In this document: piece by piece, positions 63,342 through 64,000 of the stretch | Layout: every line of letters begins with the position of its first letter | How positions within the stretch are numbered: position 1 is the first letter of the stretch | Assembly (NCBI RefSeq): GCF_002127325.2 | Contig: NC_035433.2 | Coordinates: 95,756,723-95,820,722, forward strand | Reading direction: 5' to 3' | From: Helianthus annuus | Taxonomy: Eukaryota; Streptophyta; Magnoliopsida; Asterales; Asteraceae | Length of the DNA stretch: 64,000 nucleotides | Made by a program: the position numbers and the translations under genes | Notes under the pieces: model-generated | Told to the model about the DNA's origin: nothing | Database searches by the model: none | The model's input: only the letters and a program-made list of their open reading frames with translations

Positions 63342-64000
63342 TCAAATATAAATATATACTTTCGATGTCGTGTTGGTCGTCGTGAATAGAAATACGTAGA
63401 TAAGATGGTACGTGTTCAATATGTTGTATGTGATGCAGTAATATAGCGTGTAGTTTTCATAGGATGGAAACAAATAGATATATACATATCTGGAAACAAT
63501 GTATCGGGTTTCGATGTTTCTAAACGTGGAAATAAATAATCGTCGAATAATAGTCATTTGAAATAAATATAAAAATTATATTTATTTTACGAAAGTACAC
63601 GAAGTTATTTAATTTGTCGTCGTTTTACTACTTCGTTTTATAATTCGAAAAACGTCGTCAAATAAATATATCTCTATATTATATCTTATAAGAAAAACTC
63701 GAATTGTTGATAAGTGTGGTATTTAGAATGTAATTACGTCGCATGTAACGGGTTTTTAGGAAAAACGGACAGAGTTTACTCTGTTTTTCGAATAACCCAA
63801 CAATAAAAGTCGTATTTTGTCAAAACTCAACAATAATCCACGCAATGTAATCAAAATGTAATTTTCTCCAAAGTATCAAAACCTAAACTAGTAAATAATC
63901 GAGTCGGGTCGAGCTCGGTCACGTATAACCATCAAAAATCTAAACTAAGGTATATTAACTCGCTACTTCTAGTTTGTTACCGGTTCTTCGAGTTGACCGC
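61893..64000 (-). repeat. Gypsy-type LTR, minus orientation, cut by the window edge
   Basis: Minus-strand end CGGGGTGTGACA at 61893 matches the LTR ends at 3954 and 56801, and the next 200 bp share GTGACTGG-C...AGCGGAAGC with the LTR at 3954. No intact primer site follows on the left (only GGGTATCG...GGAGCCC), so it is either a 3' LTR, a solo LTR, or a 5' LTR with a ruined primer site. Its start lies beyond the window. No gene inside. Confidence 0.65.
63303..63355. repeat. AT microsatellite
   Basis: About 14 TA/AT dinucleotides followed by TTTATATATATTCAAATATAAATATATA. Confidence 0.95.

Noticed and set aside
60083..64000. Pairing the LTRs at 56801-60082 and 61893-64000 as one short non-autonomous element
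   Set aside because: Beyond the shared GGGGTGTGACA end they do not look like the same LTR, and only a ruined primer-site-like string lies at 61892.

Overview
This window looks like nuclear DNA of a eudicot plant, probably Asteraceae. The evidence is a multi-exon TIR-NBS-LRR (TNL) resistance gene, a class absent from grasses, set among nested LTR retrotransposons whose Gag and Pol wording resembles Asteraceae families I remember; the family-level placement is inference. There is no prokaryotic signal: coding regions carry GT-AG introns and TATA boxes, and there are no operons.

Layout. 1-6459: Ty3/gypsy element on the minus strand (Gag-Pol running off the left edge, leader, tRNA-iMet primer site, 2.5-kb 5' LTR). 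6460-10259: solo copia-type LTR, gypsy LTR fragments and an old diverged duplication. 10260-42042: two copies of a 4.35-kb direct tandem duplication, each carrying a broken TIR exon, a SINE and a truncated gypsy LTR. The second copy is split twice. A 13.35-kb Tat-type gypsy element (17933-31281, duplication GGTGC) sits inside its TIR fragment. A 9.72-kb SIRE-like copia element (31920-41640, duplication AAACT) sits inside its SINE. 42135-47025: a TNL gene in six predicted exons. 47200-49977: a compact 2.78-kb LTR element (duplication ATTAC) encoding a degenerate protease-like region joined to an ARID-like DNA-binding domain. 50193-50250: a 5S rRNA-like fragment. 50350-53690: a decayed copia pol on the minus strand. 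53836-60082: two related gypsy LTRs in inverted orientation. 60240-61170: a minisatellite with a 53/106-bp dimeric unit. 61893-64000: another gypsy LTR running off the right edge.

How the parts relate. Duplications of a TNL upstream/TIR region produced TIR relics next to the complete gene, and young retrotransposons then landed in those relics. The order follows from nesting and LTR identity: tandem duplication first, then the Tat element (LTRs with about seven differences in 941 bp), then the SIRE-like element (LTRs identical by eye).

Most unusual items: (1) the ARID-bearing LTR element, whose first reading frame starts inside the LTR and reads through the primer site; (2) a seven-exon, 977-codon antisense gene with its own TATA box and G-boxes inside the Tat element; (3) a SIRE-like element that has lost its integrase in frame yet has identical LTRs; (4) stem-loops whose arms change together, in the Tat-family LTRs and in the SIRE 3' region; (5) a TNL exon junction where the obvious splice gives a stop but an acceptor 19 bp downstream keeps the frame. 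All similarity statements were made by eye, without database search.
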